A stretch of 64,000 nt of DNA from Microbacterium stercoris. GTDB taxonomy: Bacteria > Actinomycetota > Actinomycetes > Actinomycetales > Microbacteriaceae. Below are positions 21,207 through 29,415 of this stretch, piece by piece (position 1 is the stretch's first letter; the number at the start of each line of letters is the position of its first letter). The translations under genes and the position numbers were made by a program. The stretch lies in contig NZ_JAGFOA010000006.1 in assembly GCF_017592545.1 (NCBI RefSeq), positions 186,001-250,000 of the forward strand, given 5' to 3'. The notes below the pieces were generated by a model. It had not been told where the DNA came from. It did not search any database and saw nothing but the letters and a program-made list of their open reading frames with translations.

Positions 21207-21923
21207 TCAGGTGCGCGTCGACCAGACCGCGCCGATGCCCACGGCCGCATCGCGCAGGCGGGCGACGTGGCGCGCTGCCGTGGAGATGTGCGTCGGCGGG
21301 GCCGAGAGCGCAACGGCCCCGACGACCGCTCCGGCGACGTGCACGGGGATGGCGAGGCAGGCGCCGTTCGGCGTGAGCATCCCGACCTGCTGGGCGTATC
21401 CGCGCAGCGCCGTGGCTTCTCGCAGGTCGTGGATCTCCTCTTCGGCGACTCCCCACAGGGCGCGCGCCCGTGGCGCGGGGAGTTCCGCGAGCAGCACCTG
21501 GCCGATCGCTGAGTGCGTGGGGTGCGCGGCGAAGGCGTCGACATCCGAGATGGGATGATGAGCGTCCTCATCGATGAGCTCGATGCGTGCGCCATCGAAT
21601 CGCGCCAAGTGGATCGCCGCCGAGGTCGTGCGCCGCAGGTCGGCGAGAATGGCCGACTCAGGGGAGGGGACCACCGATGACACGGTCTGCGCCAGCTCCA
21701 GCACCCGCACTCCGAGGATGAACCCGGTCAGGTCGGGGTGGCGAAGGAGGAACTCGCTCTGCACCAGGGAGTTCACGGTGCGATACATCGTGGACCGCGG
21801 CACCTGCAGGGCGCGCGCGAGGTCATTCGCCGAGATCCCGCTGCGGTGCCGTGCGACGAGCTCGAGCACCTGCAGGGCGAGAGAGACCCGATCGCCGTCT
21901 GCGGATGCCCGCCCGCCCGTCAC
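21207..21923 (-). CDS. IclR family transcriptional regulator
   Basis: A 238-residue regulator with an N-terminal winged helix (ALQVLELVARHRSGISANDL, then PRSTMYRTVNSLVQ) and a C-terminal effector domain of the GAF-like IclR type (SAIGQVLLAELP, GACLAIPVHVAG). It starts at GTG overlapping the stop of the APC transporter gene by four bases, so the two are co-transcribed away from the mau genes. By position it is the likely regulator of the divergent transporter and mau operons, with an amine or its product as a plausible effector; that role is inference. Confidence 0.9.
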   Translation of the reverse strand: MTGGRASADGDRVSLALQVLELVARHRSGISANDLARALQVPRSTMYRTVNSLVQSEFLLRHPDLTGFILGVRVLELAQTVSSVVPSPESAILADLRRTTSAAIHLARFDGARIELIDEDAHHPISDVDAFAAHPTHSAIGQVLLAELPAPRARALWGVAEEEIHDLREATALRGYAQQVGMLTPNGACLAIPVHVAGAVVGAVALSAPPTHISTAARHVARLRDAAVGIGAVWSTRT

Positions 21924-23374
21924 CGGGACCGCCGCGGGACGGTGTCGGGCGCCGGACCGGGTGCGCCGCCGATGGAGTCGGACGCGGTCGGCACGTCGTA
22001 GATGCCGATCCGTGCGGCGACCGCGCGGTCGCGATGCGCCCGATGGAGCAGCACAACGATGACGACGACGAGGAGAACCGCGCCCGCCCAGACGGGCCCT
22101 GCGCGCTCCGGCGAGATCACGAACAGGAAGTGGATCAGGGTCGCGGCCAGGGCGATGATGACAATCGTCGAGGGGAGGGCCGAGATGCCGCGGAACTCGC
22201 CGATCCGCGCAAGGAAGGCGGGCGCGGCGGCCGCCGCCAGCAGGTAGGCGACCAGGAACCCCAGAACGGCCGCGGAGTCGGCGGTGTCCTCGGCAGGGGA
22301 TCCCGCACCGCCCAGGGCGACGATCAGCAGGGCCGGAGCGGCCACGCCGGTCGCCGCGACGACCGCGGCCACCGCGGGGGTGCCGCGCCGGCTGATCGCG
22401 CCCAGTGACGTCGGGAGCACTCCCTCACGGCTCATCACGAAGCAGAGACGCGCGAGCGCCGTCGCCGTGGCGAGCGCGCACGCGAGGAACGACAGCGCCA
22501 CGATCAGATCCACAAGCGCTCCGGCGCCGCCCATGCCGGCTGCCGCACCCCCGACCGTGTTCGCTCCGGCCCCCAGGAGGTAGCAGACGCCCACAACGAT
22601 CACCGTGGTGATGAGAGACTGCGGGATGGCGGCGAGCGGCCGCCGCACCTCCGCCCCGAGGGCGGTTCCCGATTCGAAGCCGATGAAGCCCACGAGACCC
22701 ACCGCGACGCCCGCGAGCACCGCGTCGAAACCGGAATCGGCCTCGACGGCTCGAGGGAGCACGGGAGTCAGGTCCCATCCGGCGTCGGCGAAGGTGATGA
22801 CGGCGGCGGTGGTGACGGCGGCCAGCGCGATGATCTCGATGACGAGAAGGATGCGCGTCGACAGGCGCACACCGCGGGCGATGACGAGTGCGACGAGCAC
22901 GCCCATTGCGAGGACGATGCCCGCCCCGATCGCGGGGGAGGTGCGCTCGTCGGCGCCGATCAGCGTCGCGATGCGGCTCGCGGCGCCGACGAGGCAGACA
23001 GCCGCGATGGACAGGTAGCCGATCGCGAGAGCGGCACCGGCGACGATGCCGACCCGCGAGCCCAACCCGAGCACGGTGAAGGTGTAGAGAGATCCCGCGC
23101 TGGTCACACGACGCGCGAAGAGATTCAGCGTCACGGCGAGCAGCACAACGACGATCACGGTTGTCAGCGCCGCGAGCATCGTGAACGATCCGGCTTGGGT
23201 CTGGAGCTCGTCCGGATTGACGAGGGCGACGCCCGCGGGTGCGACCGCCGCGACCGATTGCGCGATCACATCGACGCGTGTGGCATCGCGGCGGCGCAAT
23301 CCGCCCAAGGGGGATTCCTGTGCGAGTCCCTCGACAGGGGTCCGTTCGACGATCGCGCGTCCGAGTGCCTGCAT
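21920..23374 (-). CDS. APC superfamily amino acid/amine permease
   Basis: A 484-residue integral membrane transporter with about 12 hydrophobic segments. Family features include the glycine-rich GFIGFESGTALGAEVRRP block and the N-terminal ALTTVIVVVLLAVTLNLFAR helix. The N-terminal 60 residues before the first helix are longer than usual, so the true start could be downstream. Divergent placement from the mau operon, in an operon with an IclR regulator, suggests it imports an amine or a related nitrogen compound. The substrate cannot be read from sequence. Confidence 0.8.
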   Translation of the reverse strand: MQALGRAIVERTPVEGLAQESPLGGLRRRDATRVDVIAQSVAAVAPAGVALVNPDELQTQAGSFTMLAALTTVIVVVLLAVTLNLFARRVTSAGSLYTFTVLGLGSRVGIVAGAALAIGYLSIAAVCLVGAASRIATLIGADERTSPAIGAGIVLAMGVLVALVIARGVRLSTRILLVIEIIALAAVTTAAVITFADAGWDLTPVLPRAVEADSGFDAVLAGVAVGLVGFIGFESGTALGAEVRRPLAAIPQSLITTVIVVGVCYLLGAGANTVGGAAAGMGGAGALVDLIVALSFLACALATATALARLCFVMSREGVLPTSLGAISRRGTPAVAAVVAATGVAAPALLIVALGGAGSPAEDTADSAAVLGFLVAYLLAAAAAPAFLARIGEFRGISALPSTIVIIALAATLIHFLFVISPERAGPVWAGAVLLVVVIVVLLHRAHRDRAVAARIGIYDVPTASDSIGGAPGPAPDTVPRRSR

Positions 23375-23605
23375 CCTGCGCCTCCAGCTGGCTCGACCCT
23401 AGGGCGGGCGCGTTGCCTGGCCGGATCCCCGGTGTTACCGGCACATCACGTGACCCGGGACACACGGGGCACCCGCCCCCTGTCGCGTCCCAATCGCCGT
23501 GCGGAGATCGTCTCCGGGCCGCTACGGCGACGAAAGACCTGGCTGGGAGTCTCGGATCACCGCCGCCGGGCTCACCGGAGGGGCGGTGGACGAGAGGAGA
23601 CAGGC
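23375..23605. promoter_or_regulatory. Divergent control region between APC/IclR and mau operons
   Basis: This 231-base gap holds the start regions of two opposite transcription units. It contains the short palindromes CCGGT-GTT-ACCGG (23429-23441) and TCACGTGA (23446-23453), both candidate operators for the IclR protein or another regulator. GAGGAGA at 23593-23599 is the ribosome-binding site for mauE. No promoter boxes can be assigned with confidence. Confidence 0.45.
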
Positions 23606-24202
23606 GTGATCTGGTCGCTGCTTTCGACAGTGCTGGGAGGGATCCTGCTGCTCTCCGGTGTCCCGAAGCTCCGTGAGTCCGCCGCGATGCTCACCGTTGT
23701 GCGCGGGTATCGGCTTCTCCCCGCCACGCTCGAGCGGCTGGTCGCCCGGGTCCTGCCGACGGCGCAGGTGATCCTGGGCGCGGCGCTTGTGCTCGGCATC
23801 CCGCTGCGCATCGTCCCCCTGGCGGCGACGGGACTGTTCCTCGTCTTCTTCGCCGCACTCGCGATCAACCTCCTTCGGGGCCGGCGCGATCTCGACTGCG
23901 GCTGCTTCGGATTCGCGGGCTCGGAAGAGACACCGCGCATCGGGTGGTTCCACGCGTTCCGCGCCTTGCTGCTGGCGTTCGCCGGCGGCGTGCTCGCCGT
24001 TGCACCAGGCCGCGTCGGTCTGGGCTTCACCCCGCCCGCCGAGCAGCTCGTCGGCACGGCGATCGCGGCGGTGGTGTTCGCGGGCGGGCTGGCGGCGATG
24101 TCGCTGCGTCGCGTGATCCATCCCGGCCGCCGCACGGTCGACTCCCATCTGGCGGCGGCGCGGACGGAACTGCGTGCCGCGTCGTCGCTCTCCCGATCCT
24201 GA
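23606..24202 (+). CDS. mauE: Methylamine utilisation protein MauE
   Basis: MauE is a DoxX-like membrane protein needed in proteobacteria, with MauD, to make the disulfide-rich light chain of methylamine dehydrogenase. The start is GTG at 23606, seven bases after GAGGAGA. About four hydrophobic segments are visible in the 198 residues, with an extracytoplasmic-type cysteine pair in DLDCGCFG (Cys98, Cys100), the family hallmark. It is the first gene of the rightward mau operon and is followed by mauD 57 bases later. MauE-like proteins also occur with other TlpA/thioredoxin partners, so the specific role rests on its neighbours. Confidence 0.87.
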   Translation: MIWSLLSTVLGGILLLSGVPKLRESAAMLTVVRGYRLLPATLERLVARVLPTAQVILGAALVLGIPLRIVPLAATGLFLVFFAALAINLLRGRRDLDCGCFGFAGSEETPRIGWFHAFRALLLAFAGGVLAVAPGRVGLGFTPPAEQLVGTAIAAVVFAGGLAAMSLRRVIHPGRRTVDSHLAAARTELRAASSLSRS

Positions 24203-24259
24203 CGCCGCCCCCGGATCCGTTCCCTACTGTCTGCATCCACTCTCGACCGAAGGAGCATC

Positions 24260-24898
24260 ATGACGCTCTTCCTGCTGATCGCCGTCGTCGTCCTGGCACT
24301 CGCCGTGGCCTTCCTCTTTCTGATGAATCTCGCGCTCGCCCGAGAGATCGGGCGTGTGCAGGTGCGCCTCGGTCCGCTGGGCGCGCGGATGATGGACAAC
24401 GGCCCGCGTGTCGCGGAGGCCGGCCCCGCGTTCGCCGGGCTGACGGATCATCTCGGCCGCAGCGTCAGCGTCGCCGGGCACCGCGACCGTGCCCAGCTGC
24501 TGATGTTCACGGGGCCCAAATGCTCGACGTGCAAGAGCCTGCTCCCCGGCCTCAAGGCGCTCGCGAAGGCCGAGCGCAAGGAGCTGGAGGTTGTGCTGAT
24601 CTCGGATGGCACACCCGAGGAGCACGAGGCGTTCCTTGCCGCGGCCGGCATCCGAGACGAGTTCTCGTACGTCGACGCGCGCGATGTGGGTATCGCCTAT
24701 CAGGTCGGCACCACGCCCTACGGCGTTGTCCTCGACGAGCACGGCAAGATCCGGGCCAAGGGGCTGTGCAACCAGATGGCGCATGTCGAGAGCCTGCTCA
24801 ACGCGCTCGAGACGGGCACCCCGTCCCTGCAGCACCTGCACGAGCACGCGAAGGCGCGCGCTGCCGCGGCGCCCGCATCCGAGCTGATCGCGCGCTGA
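24260..24898 (+). CDS. mauD: Methylamine dehydrogenase accessory protein MauD (thioredoxin fold)
   Basis: MauD is a membrane-anchored thioredoxin-like oxidoreductase thought to form or isomerise the six disulfides of the MauA light chain. A single N-terminal membrane helix (LLIAVVVLALAVAFLFLMN) is followed by the fold with the redox motif GPKCSTCK (Cys88, Cys91) and the cis-proline region TTPYGVVL. Length is 212 residues, close to known MauD proteins. An AAGGAG site precedes the ATG. mauA follows 56 bases later, and the E-D-A gene order is the same as in proteobacterial mau clusters. Confidence 0.9.
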   Translation: MTLFLLIAVVVLALAVAFLFLMNLALAREIGRVQVRLGPLGARMMDNGPRVAEAGPAFAGLTDHLGRSVSVAGHRDRAQLLMFTGPKCSTCKSLLPGLKALAKAERKELEVVLISDGTPEEHEAFLAAAGIRDEFSYVDARDVGIAYQVGTTPYGVVLDEHGKIRAKGLCNQMAHVESLLNALETGTPSLQHLHEHAKARAAAAPASELIAR

Positions 24899-24954
24899 GC
24901 GCGACGATCACGTAGACCTCGCACCACCGAACGTGAGAAAGGAGATCGACCGAC

Positions 24955-25635
24955 ATGACGGAGAACCAGTACCCGATCGATGAATCGGCCATGCAAGAGC
25001 AGATCGACTGGATGGCAGGCCGGGGCGGCAGCATGATCGGCCGCGTCGGGCGCAGGATGTCCGAGACGACGTCGCGCCGCTCGATGCTCGGGGCCCTGGG
25101 CCGGTGGGGGATCGGGGCCGCCGGAGTGGCTCTCATCGCGAGCCTCCCGGTGACGCGCGCCGACCTCGCGGCCGCCGCCATACCGTCCCACCGACCGGCG
25201 GCCGGTGGCGACGAGCTCTTCCCGGCGTTCGACGAGACGGGCGACACATCGACCTGCGAGTACTGGCGCTGGTGCAACATGGACGGCACCCCGTGCACCT
25301 CCTGTGCCGGAGGCGGCCTGACCACGTGCGCGCCGGGGTCGAAGCCGGGCGCGGAGTTCTGGGTGGGCTGCTGCACCAATCCTGACGACGGCAAGACATA
25401 CCTCATCGCCTACTACGACTGCTGTGGCGCTCCGGGGTGCTCCAACACGTTCTGCGGCGAGCCCGACAACCAGGCGATCATGTACAACCCCGTCGCCGGC
25501 TCGTTCGACCAGGAGATCATCTGGTGCGTCTCGGACGAATCGCAGGCCTACACCTGCACCATGGCGCCGATCATCGGCACCGACTGCCAAGTGGCGCCCT
25601 CCGCGCGCCCCAAGGTCGGAGCGGGGTCGCGATGA
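24955..25635 (+). CDS. mauA: Methylamine dehydrogenase light chain MauA (TTQ subunit)
   Basis: The small catalytic subunit of a primary-amine dehydrogenase that carries tryptophan tryptophylquinone made from two of its own tryptophans. By alignment from memory with the Paracoccus light chain, Trp136 (FWVGCC) and Trp190 (EIIWCV) match the TTQ tryptophans 57 and 108, and Asp110 (NMDG) and Asp155 (YYDCC) match Asp32 and Asp76, which serve catalysis and maturation. There are 14 cysteines after the signal, two more than the usual 12. A twin-arginine-type signal (SRRSMLGALG, residues 40-49) precedes a hydrophobic stretch, after an unusually long 39-residue leader. GAAAGGAG lies just upstream, and the stop overlaps the mauB ATG. 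The true substrate may be another primary amine. Confidence 0.94.
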   Translation: MTENQYPIDESAMQEQIDWMAGRGGSMIGRVGRRMSETTSRRSMLGALGRWGIGAAGVALIASLPVTRADLAAAAIPSHRPAAGGDELFPAFDETGDTSTCEYWRWCNMDGTPCTSCAGGGLTTCAPGSKPGAEFWVGCCTNPDDGKTYLIAYYDCCGAPGCSNTFCGEPDNQAIMYNPVAGSFDQEIIWCVSDESQAYTCTMAPIIGTDCQVAPSARPKVGAGSR

Positions 25636-26945
25636 GCGCGCGTCGCACCGTCGTCCTTCCCGCCGTCGTGCTGCTCGGCACGACCGTCGCCCTCACGGGA
25701 TGCATCGCGACCGCGGGCGCATCCGAGGGGGAGTCGAAGGAGAAGCCGGCGGGTTACGTGGAACTCCCGGACCAGCCCTGGACCCCCGCGGACGAGGACA
25801 CCCCTCTCGGCGGCGAGGACGAGGAGATCCCCTCGGCCGATGCGATCCCCGAGAAGCTGCACGTGAGCAAGATCGATCCGATCGGCGAGGACGAGATCCT
25901 GCTGATGGGCGAGGGATGGGGGCTGGAGATCAGCTCTCAGGTGATCGACCCGGCGACCGGGGAGGCGACGGCGAAGTTCACGACGGGACCGGGTATCTGG
26001 GATCCCGTGATCCACGCGTTCGTCGGGGAGGATCCCGATGACCCGGCGGTGCTCGCGCAGGAGGTCTGGCGACCGCGCGGATCGCGGGGCGCGGCGGAGT
26101 TCACGATTTCGACGTACTCCGGTGACCTCCTCACACCCGACGAGATCGTGATGCCCGACTACACGCGATCGCACTCGCGCTGGGGGTCGAGCGACCTCAC
26201 GCAGGACGGTCGGTACCTCGTGTTCTGGGATGACGCCCTCTACGGCCCGCGCATCTACGACCTGGAAGAGGGAGAGGAGACCGGAGCGCTGGCGATCCCG
26301 GAATGCGGACCCTTCGCCTGGGTCGTCGAGCGCACCGTCTACTCCGTGTGCGAGCGCGACCGGGAGCTGATCGAGCTCACGATCAAAAAGGACGGATCCC
26401 TCGCGGAGGCGGGGCGCGAGAAGGTGCTGCCCGCCGACTTCGTCAGCAACCGCCATGCCAGCATCGCTCATGACGCCGGCAAGGCTCTGCTGGTCTCCGC
26501 CAACGGAGACGTCTTCGTGTTCGACTTCGGCGACGGCCTTCCCACCGCTCAGCAGAAGCCGATCGGCAACGCGGGCCAGGACTCGGGGCGCTTCGACCAG
26601 TTCGTGCTCAACGTCGACGCCACGAGCATGGTGATCAGTTACACGGACTCCGAGATCCACCCCGACTCCGTCAACGGCGGCGACGAGGTGCGTCTGATCG
26701 TGTCGGACCCCGAGACGTTCGCGCCCCTGGCCGACCTGAGCCTGGAATCGATGAAGCTCGCATCGCTCGATGCCTTCGGGTACTCGGTAGACGGCGCGAC
26801 GCTGTATGTCGTCGGGTCGACGGCCGATGAGAAGCTCGAGATCGTGGGCTTCGATGCGCTCACCGGCGCGGAGAAGTCGCGCTCGACGATCGACAACTTC
26901 ACCGATTCGCCGTCGCGCATCATCACCCCGCGGGTGATGGGATGA
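25632..26945 (+). CDS. mauB: Methylamine dehydrogenase heavy chain MauB-like lipoprotein
   Basis: The large beta-propeller subunit that pairs with MauA and channels substrate and the electron acceptor. It starts at ATG overlapping the mauA stop (ATGA). A signal with lipobox ALTGC (Cys24) replaces the cleavable signal of proteobacterial MauB. Blade-like repeats run through the rest. The cysteine pair in IPECGPF (Cys225) and VYSVCERD (Cys240) matches the conserved heavy-chain disulfide, and the C-terminal PSRIITPRV echoes the family ending PQIITTHDM. It is 437 residues, near the family length. Similarity is moderate, so an aromatic- or other-amine-specific form is possible. Confidence 0.83.
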   Translation: MSARRTVVLPAVVLLGTTVALTGCIATAGASEGESKEKPAGYVELPDQPWTPADEDTPLGGEDEEIPSADAIPEKLHVSKIDPIGEDEILLMGEGWGLEISSQVIDPATGEATAKFTTGPGIWDPVIHAFVGEDPDDPAVLAQEVWRPRGSRGAAEFTISTYSGDLLTPDEIVMPDYTRSHSRWGSSDLTQDGRYLVFWDDALYGPRIYDLEEGEETGALAIPECGPFAWVVERTVYSVCERDRELIELTIKKDGSLAEAGREKVLPADFVSNRHASIAHDAGKALLVSANGDVFVFDFGDGLPTAQQKPIGNAGQDSGRFDQFVLNVDATSMVISYTDSEIHPDSVNGGDEVRLIVSDPETFAPLADLSLESMKLASLDAFGYSVDGATLYVVGSTADEKLEIVGFDALTGAEKSRSTIDNFTDSPSRIITPRVMG

Positions 26946-28555
26946 ACCGCTCCGGAGCCGGTCTGCTGGATGTGCGGACGAGTCGTCGCGGAGTCCTCCG
27001 CCTGGGCGCCCTCGGCGTCGGAGCATGGGGACTCGGGTCGCTGGGACTGGGCCTGACAGGATGCGCGCCGCAGACCCCTGCACCGGCGGCCGGTTCCGGA
27101 TACGACTTCATCCTCCCGCATGACCCCGAGGTGGCGGCGGCCGAGGCCGCCCGGACGAGCAGCGGCCGCACCGCGGCCTTCGCTCTCGCAGCGGGCGCTG
27201 CGGTCGTCGATCTCGCAGGACGCAAGGCCACCACGTGGGCCTATGGCGGTGAAGCGGTCGCGCCCGTGCTGCGCGCCTCGCGCGGCGACCGGATGCACGT
27301 CGCGGTGACGAACGCGCTGCCGGAGGAGACCACGCTGCACTGGCACGGGATCCGCATCCGCAACGACATGGACGGCGCCGCACCCACCACGCAGGATCCG
27401 ATCGCCGCGAACGGCGGCACCTTCGACTACGACTTCGTGGTCCCGGATCCGGGCACCCACTGGTACCACTCGCACAGCGGACTGCAGGCGGACCGCGGTC
27501 TGTTCGGCGCGCTGATCGTCGAGGACCCGGACGACCGGACCGGGGTGGATGCGGACGCCGTGATCGTGATCGACGACTGGGTCGACGGCCTCGGCACAAC
27601 ACCGGATGCCGTGCTGGCCGCGCTCAACCCGGCGTTGGCGGGTGCGCACGGCGGACACGGCGGCCATGCCGCCCAGACCGCCTCGCCCGCGCCGACTCCC
27701 GAGGGGGCGGCCCTCACGTTGGCCGCCGATCTCGTGTCGCAGGGGCACGGCGACTCGGGGGCGCTCGGCGGAATGACTCAGCACATCTCCTATCCGCTGC
27801 ACCTGATCAACGGGCGCCCACCCGAGGACCCGGCGGTGATCGACGCTGTCGCCGGTCAGAGGCTGCGTCTGCGCGTGATCAACGCCGCCGCCGAGACCCC
27901 GTATCGTCTCGCCGTCGGCGGTCACGAGCTCACGGTGGTGGCCGTGGACGGCTTCGACACCCGGCCCCAGAAGGCGGACACCGTGATCGTGGGGATGGCG
28001 CAGCGCGTCGACGTGATCGTGACGGTCCGTTCGGGCGCCTGGCCGGTGGTGGCGAGCGTCGAGGGACGGCCGGGGCATGCGGCCACGATCCTGAAGACGA
28101 ACGACGCGATGCCCTTCTCGGGGCCGCTTCCCACGCGACTCGACGAGCACAGCCGCCACCTCGTGATGGAGAGCGAGCTGCGTCCCGCCGAATCCGGTGT
28201 GCTCGACACCCGACCACCCGACCGCGACTACCGGGTGGAGCTCATCCAGGCGGGCGATCGGTACGCCTGGGGCATCGCAGGTGACGACGCCGGCGCGCTC
28301 GTGATGAAGCAGGGCGAGCGGATCCGCATCACGATGACGAACTCGACGCCGATGTGGCATCCGATGCACACGCACGGGCACACCTTCGCCGTTCCCCAGT
28401 ACGGGGGCCTCCGGCGGGACACCGTGATCTCGCTTCCGGGGTCGCAGCTCGCCATCGAGTTCGATGCCGACAACCCGGGCGAGTGGATGTTCCACTGCCA
28501 CAACGCCTACCACTTCGAAGCAGGCATGACGACGAACCTGCGCTACATCCGATGA
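26942..28555 (+). CDS. Multicopper oxidase, Tat-type lipoprotein
   Basis: A laccase-like oxidase with three cupredoxin domains that couples one-electron oxidations to reduction of oxygen to water. All four copper motifs are present: HWHG (His133/135), HWYHSHSG (His173/176/178), HPMHTHGH (His473/476/478) and HCHNAYHFEAGM (His518, Cys519, His520, His524, Met529). The N-terminus combines a twin-arginine motif (TSRRGVLRLG) with a lipobox LTGC (Cys41). A His/Gly-rich loop (GAHGGHGGHAA, about residue 235) may bind copper. It starts within the mauB stop (ATGA). Its place inside a mau operon is unusual: it may oxidise the blue-copper partners or act in TTQ maturation. A copper-tolerance oxidase is the dull alternative. 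Confidence 0.93.
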   Translation: MNRSGAGLLDVRTSRRGVLRLGALGVGAWGLGSLGLGLTGCAPQTPAPAAGSGYDFILPHDPEVAAAEAARTSSGRTAAFALAAGAAVVDLAGRKATTWAYGGEAVAPVLRASRGDRMHVAVTNALPEETTLHWHGIRIRNDMDGAAPTTQDPIAANGGTFDYDFVVPDPGTHWYHSHSGLQADRGLFGALIVEDPDDRTGVDADAVIVIDDWVDGLGTTPDAVLAALNPALAGAHGGHGGHAAQTASPAPTPEGAALTLAADLVSQGHGDSGALGGMTQHISYPLHLINGRPPEDPAVIDAVAGQRLRLRVINAAAETPYRLAVGGHELTVVAVDGFDTRPQKADTVIVGMAQRVDVIVTVRSGAWPVVASVEGRPGHAATILKTNDAMPFSGPLPTRLDEHSRHLVMESELRPAESGVLDTRPPDRDYRVELIQAGDRYAWGIAGDDAGALVMKQGERIRITMTNSTPMWHPMHTHGHTFAVPQYGGLRRDTVISLPGSQLAIEFDADNPGEWMFHCHNAYHFEAGMTTNLRYIR

Positions 28556-28566
28556 AAGGACACCCC

Positions 28567-28944
28567 ATGACGAACCCGCGCTCCCTCCTCCGCCCCGCCG
28601 TCGGGATGCTGCTCGCCGGGACGTTCGTCCTCGCCGGGTGCGCCGCGACCCCTGCCGCCGCCGGAGGGGACGACAGCGAGGCGGATGTCACCATCACCGT
28701 CACCGACATGTCGTACCAGCCGGCCGAGGTCACCATTCACCCGGGCGACACGGTCGAGTGGGTCTTCGATGACGGGGGTCTGCCGCACGACGTCTCCGGT
28801 CTCGACGAGATGGAGGGGGTGCTGCAGAGCGACCTGATGACGGAAGGCACCTTCACCTTCACGTTCGATGAGGCCGGCACCTACACCTACACGTGCACCC
28901 CGCACCCGATGATGCTCGGCACGGTCGTCGTCGAGGCGCCCTGA
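28567..28944 (+). CDS. Amicyanin-like blue-copper lipoprotein 1
   Basis: A small type-1 copper electron carrier. Ligands are His74 (LPHDV) and Cys110, His113 and Met116 in CTPHPMM, the same spacing as CTPHPFM of amicyanin, the natural acceptor of methylamine dehydrogenase. A lipobox LAGC (Cys25) anchors it to the membrane. The start chosen is ATG 28567, seven bases after AAAGGA; a further in-frame ATG lies five codons upstream. Length is 125 residues. The gene is co-directional and nearly contiguous with the multicopper oxidase, so it likely carries electrons from MauAB. Confidence 0.9.
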   Translation: MTNPRSLLRPAVGMLLAGTFVLAGCAATPAAAGGDDSEADVTITVTDMSYQPAEVTIHPGDTVEWVFDDGGLPHDVSGLDEMEGVLQSDLMTEGTFTFTFDEAGTYTYTCTPHPMMLGTVVVEAP

Positions 28945-28969
28945 GTCCCGCTCGCCCCGAGAAGAGAAC

Positions 28970-29359
28970 ATGCGACGCCCTGTGCCGACCCTCATCGCCG
29001 CCGCGGTCTCCCTCCTCACCGCGACCGGCCTGGTCGCCTGCACGATCGGGGGCGCGGGACAGACCGAGGGAGCGCTGGCCGCGAGCCACGAGCACGCCGG
29101 TCACACCCCCTCGACCCACACGGTCGCGATTCGCGATCTCGCCTTCACCCCCTCCGAGATCGAGGTGGCGGCCGGTGACACCGTCGCGTGGAGCTTCGAC
29201 GACGAGGGCATGCTCCATCACGTCGAGGCGACCGACGGCGAGTTCGAGAGTCCCATCCAGGGCGAGGGCTCCTTCTCCGCGACCTTCGAGGAGCCGGGCG
29301 AGCACCGCTACGTGTGCTCGATCCATCCCTACATGACCGGCGTCGTCCGGATCCGCTGA
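28970..29359 (+). CDS. Amicyanin-like blue-copper lipoprotein 2
   Basis: A second cupredoxin with ligands His83 or His84 (MLHHVE), Cys116, His119 and Met122 in CSIHPYM. The signal ends in LVAC (Cys24), a weaker lipobox. A His-rich linker (SHEHAGH, residues 39-45) follows, possibly a copper-loading segment. Length is 129 residues. It is about as different from the first cupredoxin as expected for two separate carriers, not a fresh duplicate. It lies 25 bases after the first copy, in the same operon. One may serve MauAB and the other the oxidase; this is inference. Confidence 0.88.
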   Translation: MRRPVPTLIAAAVSLLTATGLVACTIGGAGQTEGALAASHEHAGHTPSTHTVAIRDLAFTPSEIEVAAGDTVAWSFDDEGMLHHVEATDGEFESPIQGEGSFSATFEEPGEHRYVCSIHPYMTGVVRIR

Positions 29360-29415
29360 CGAACCATCCCGGGCCGAACGGCACCGGCATCCACCCCTGA
29401 AAGAAGGAGGAACCA

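Noticed and set aside
26942-28555. Multicopper oxidase read only as a copper-tolerance gene
   Set aside because: This is possible in general, but no copper-export ATPase, CopC/D or copper chaperone gene accompanies it, and it overlaps mauB by four bases, so a role with the amine dehydrogenase is favoured.
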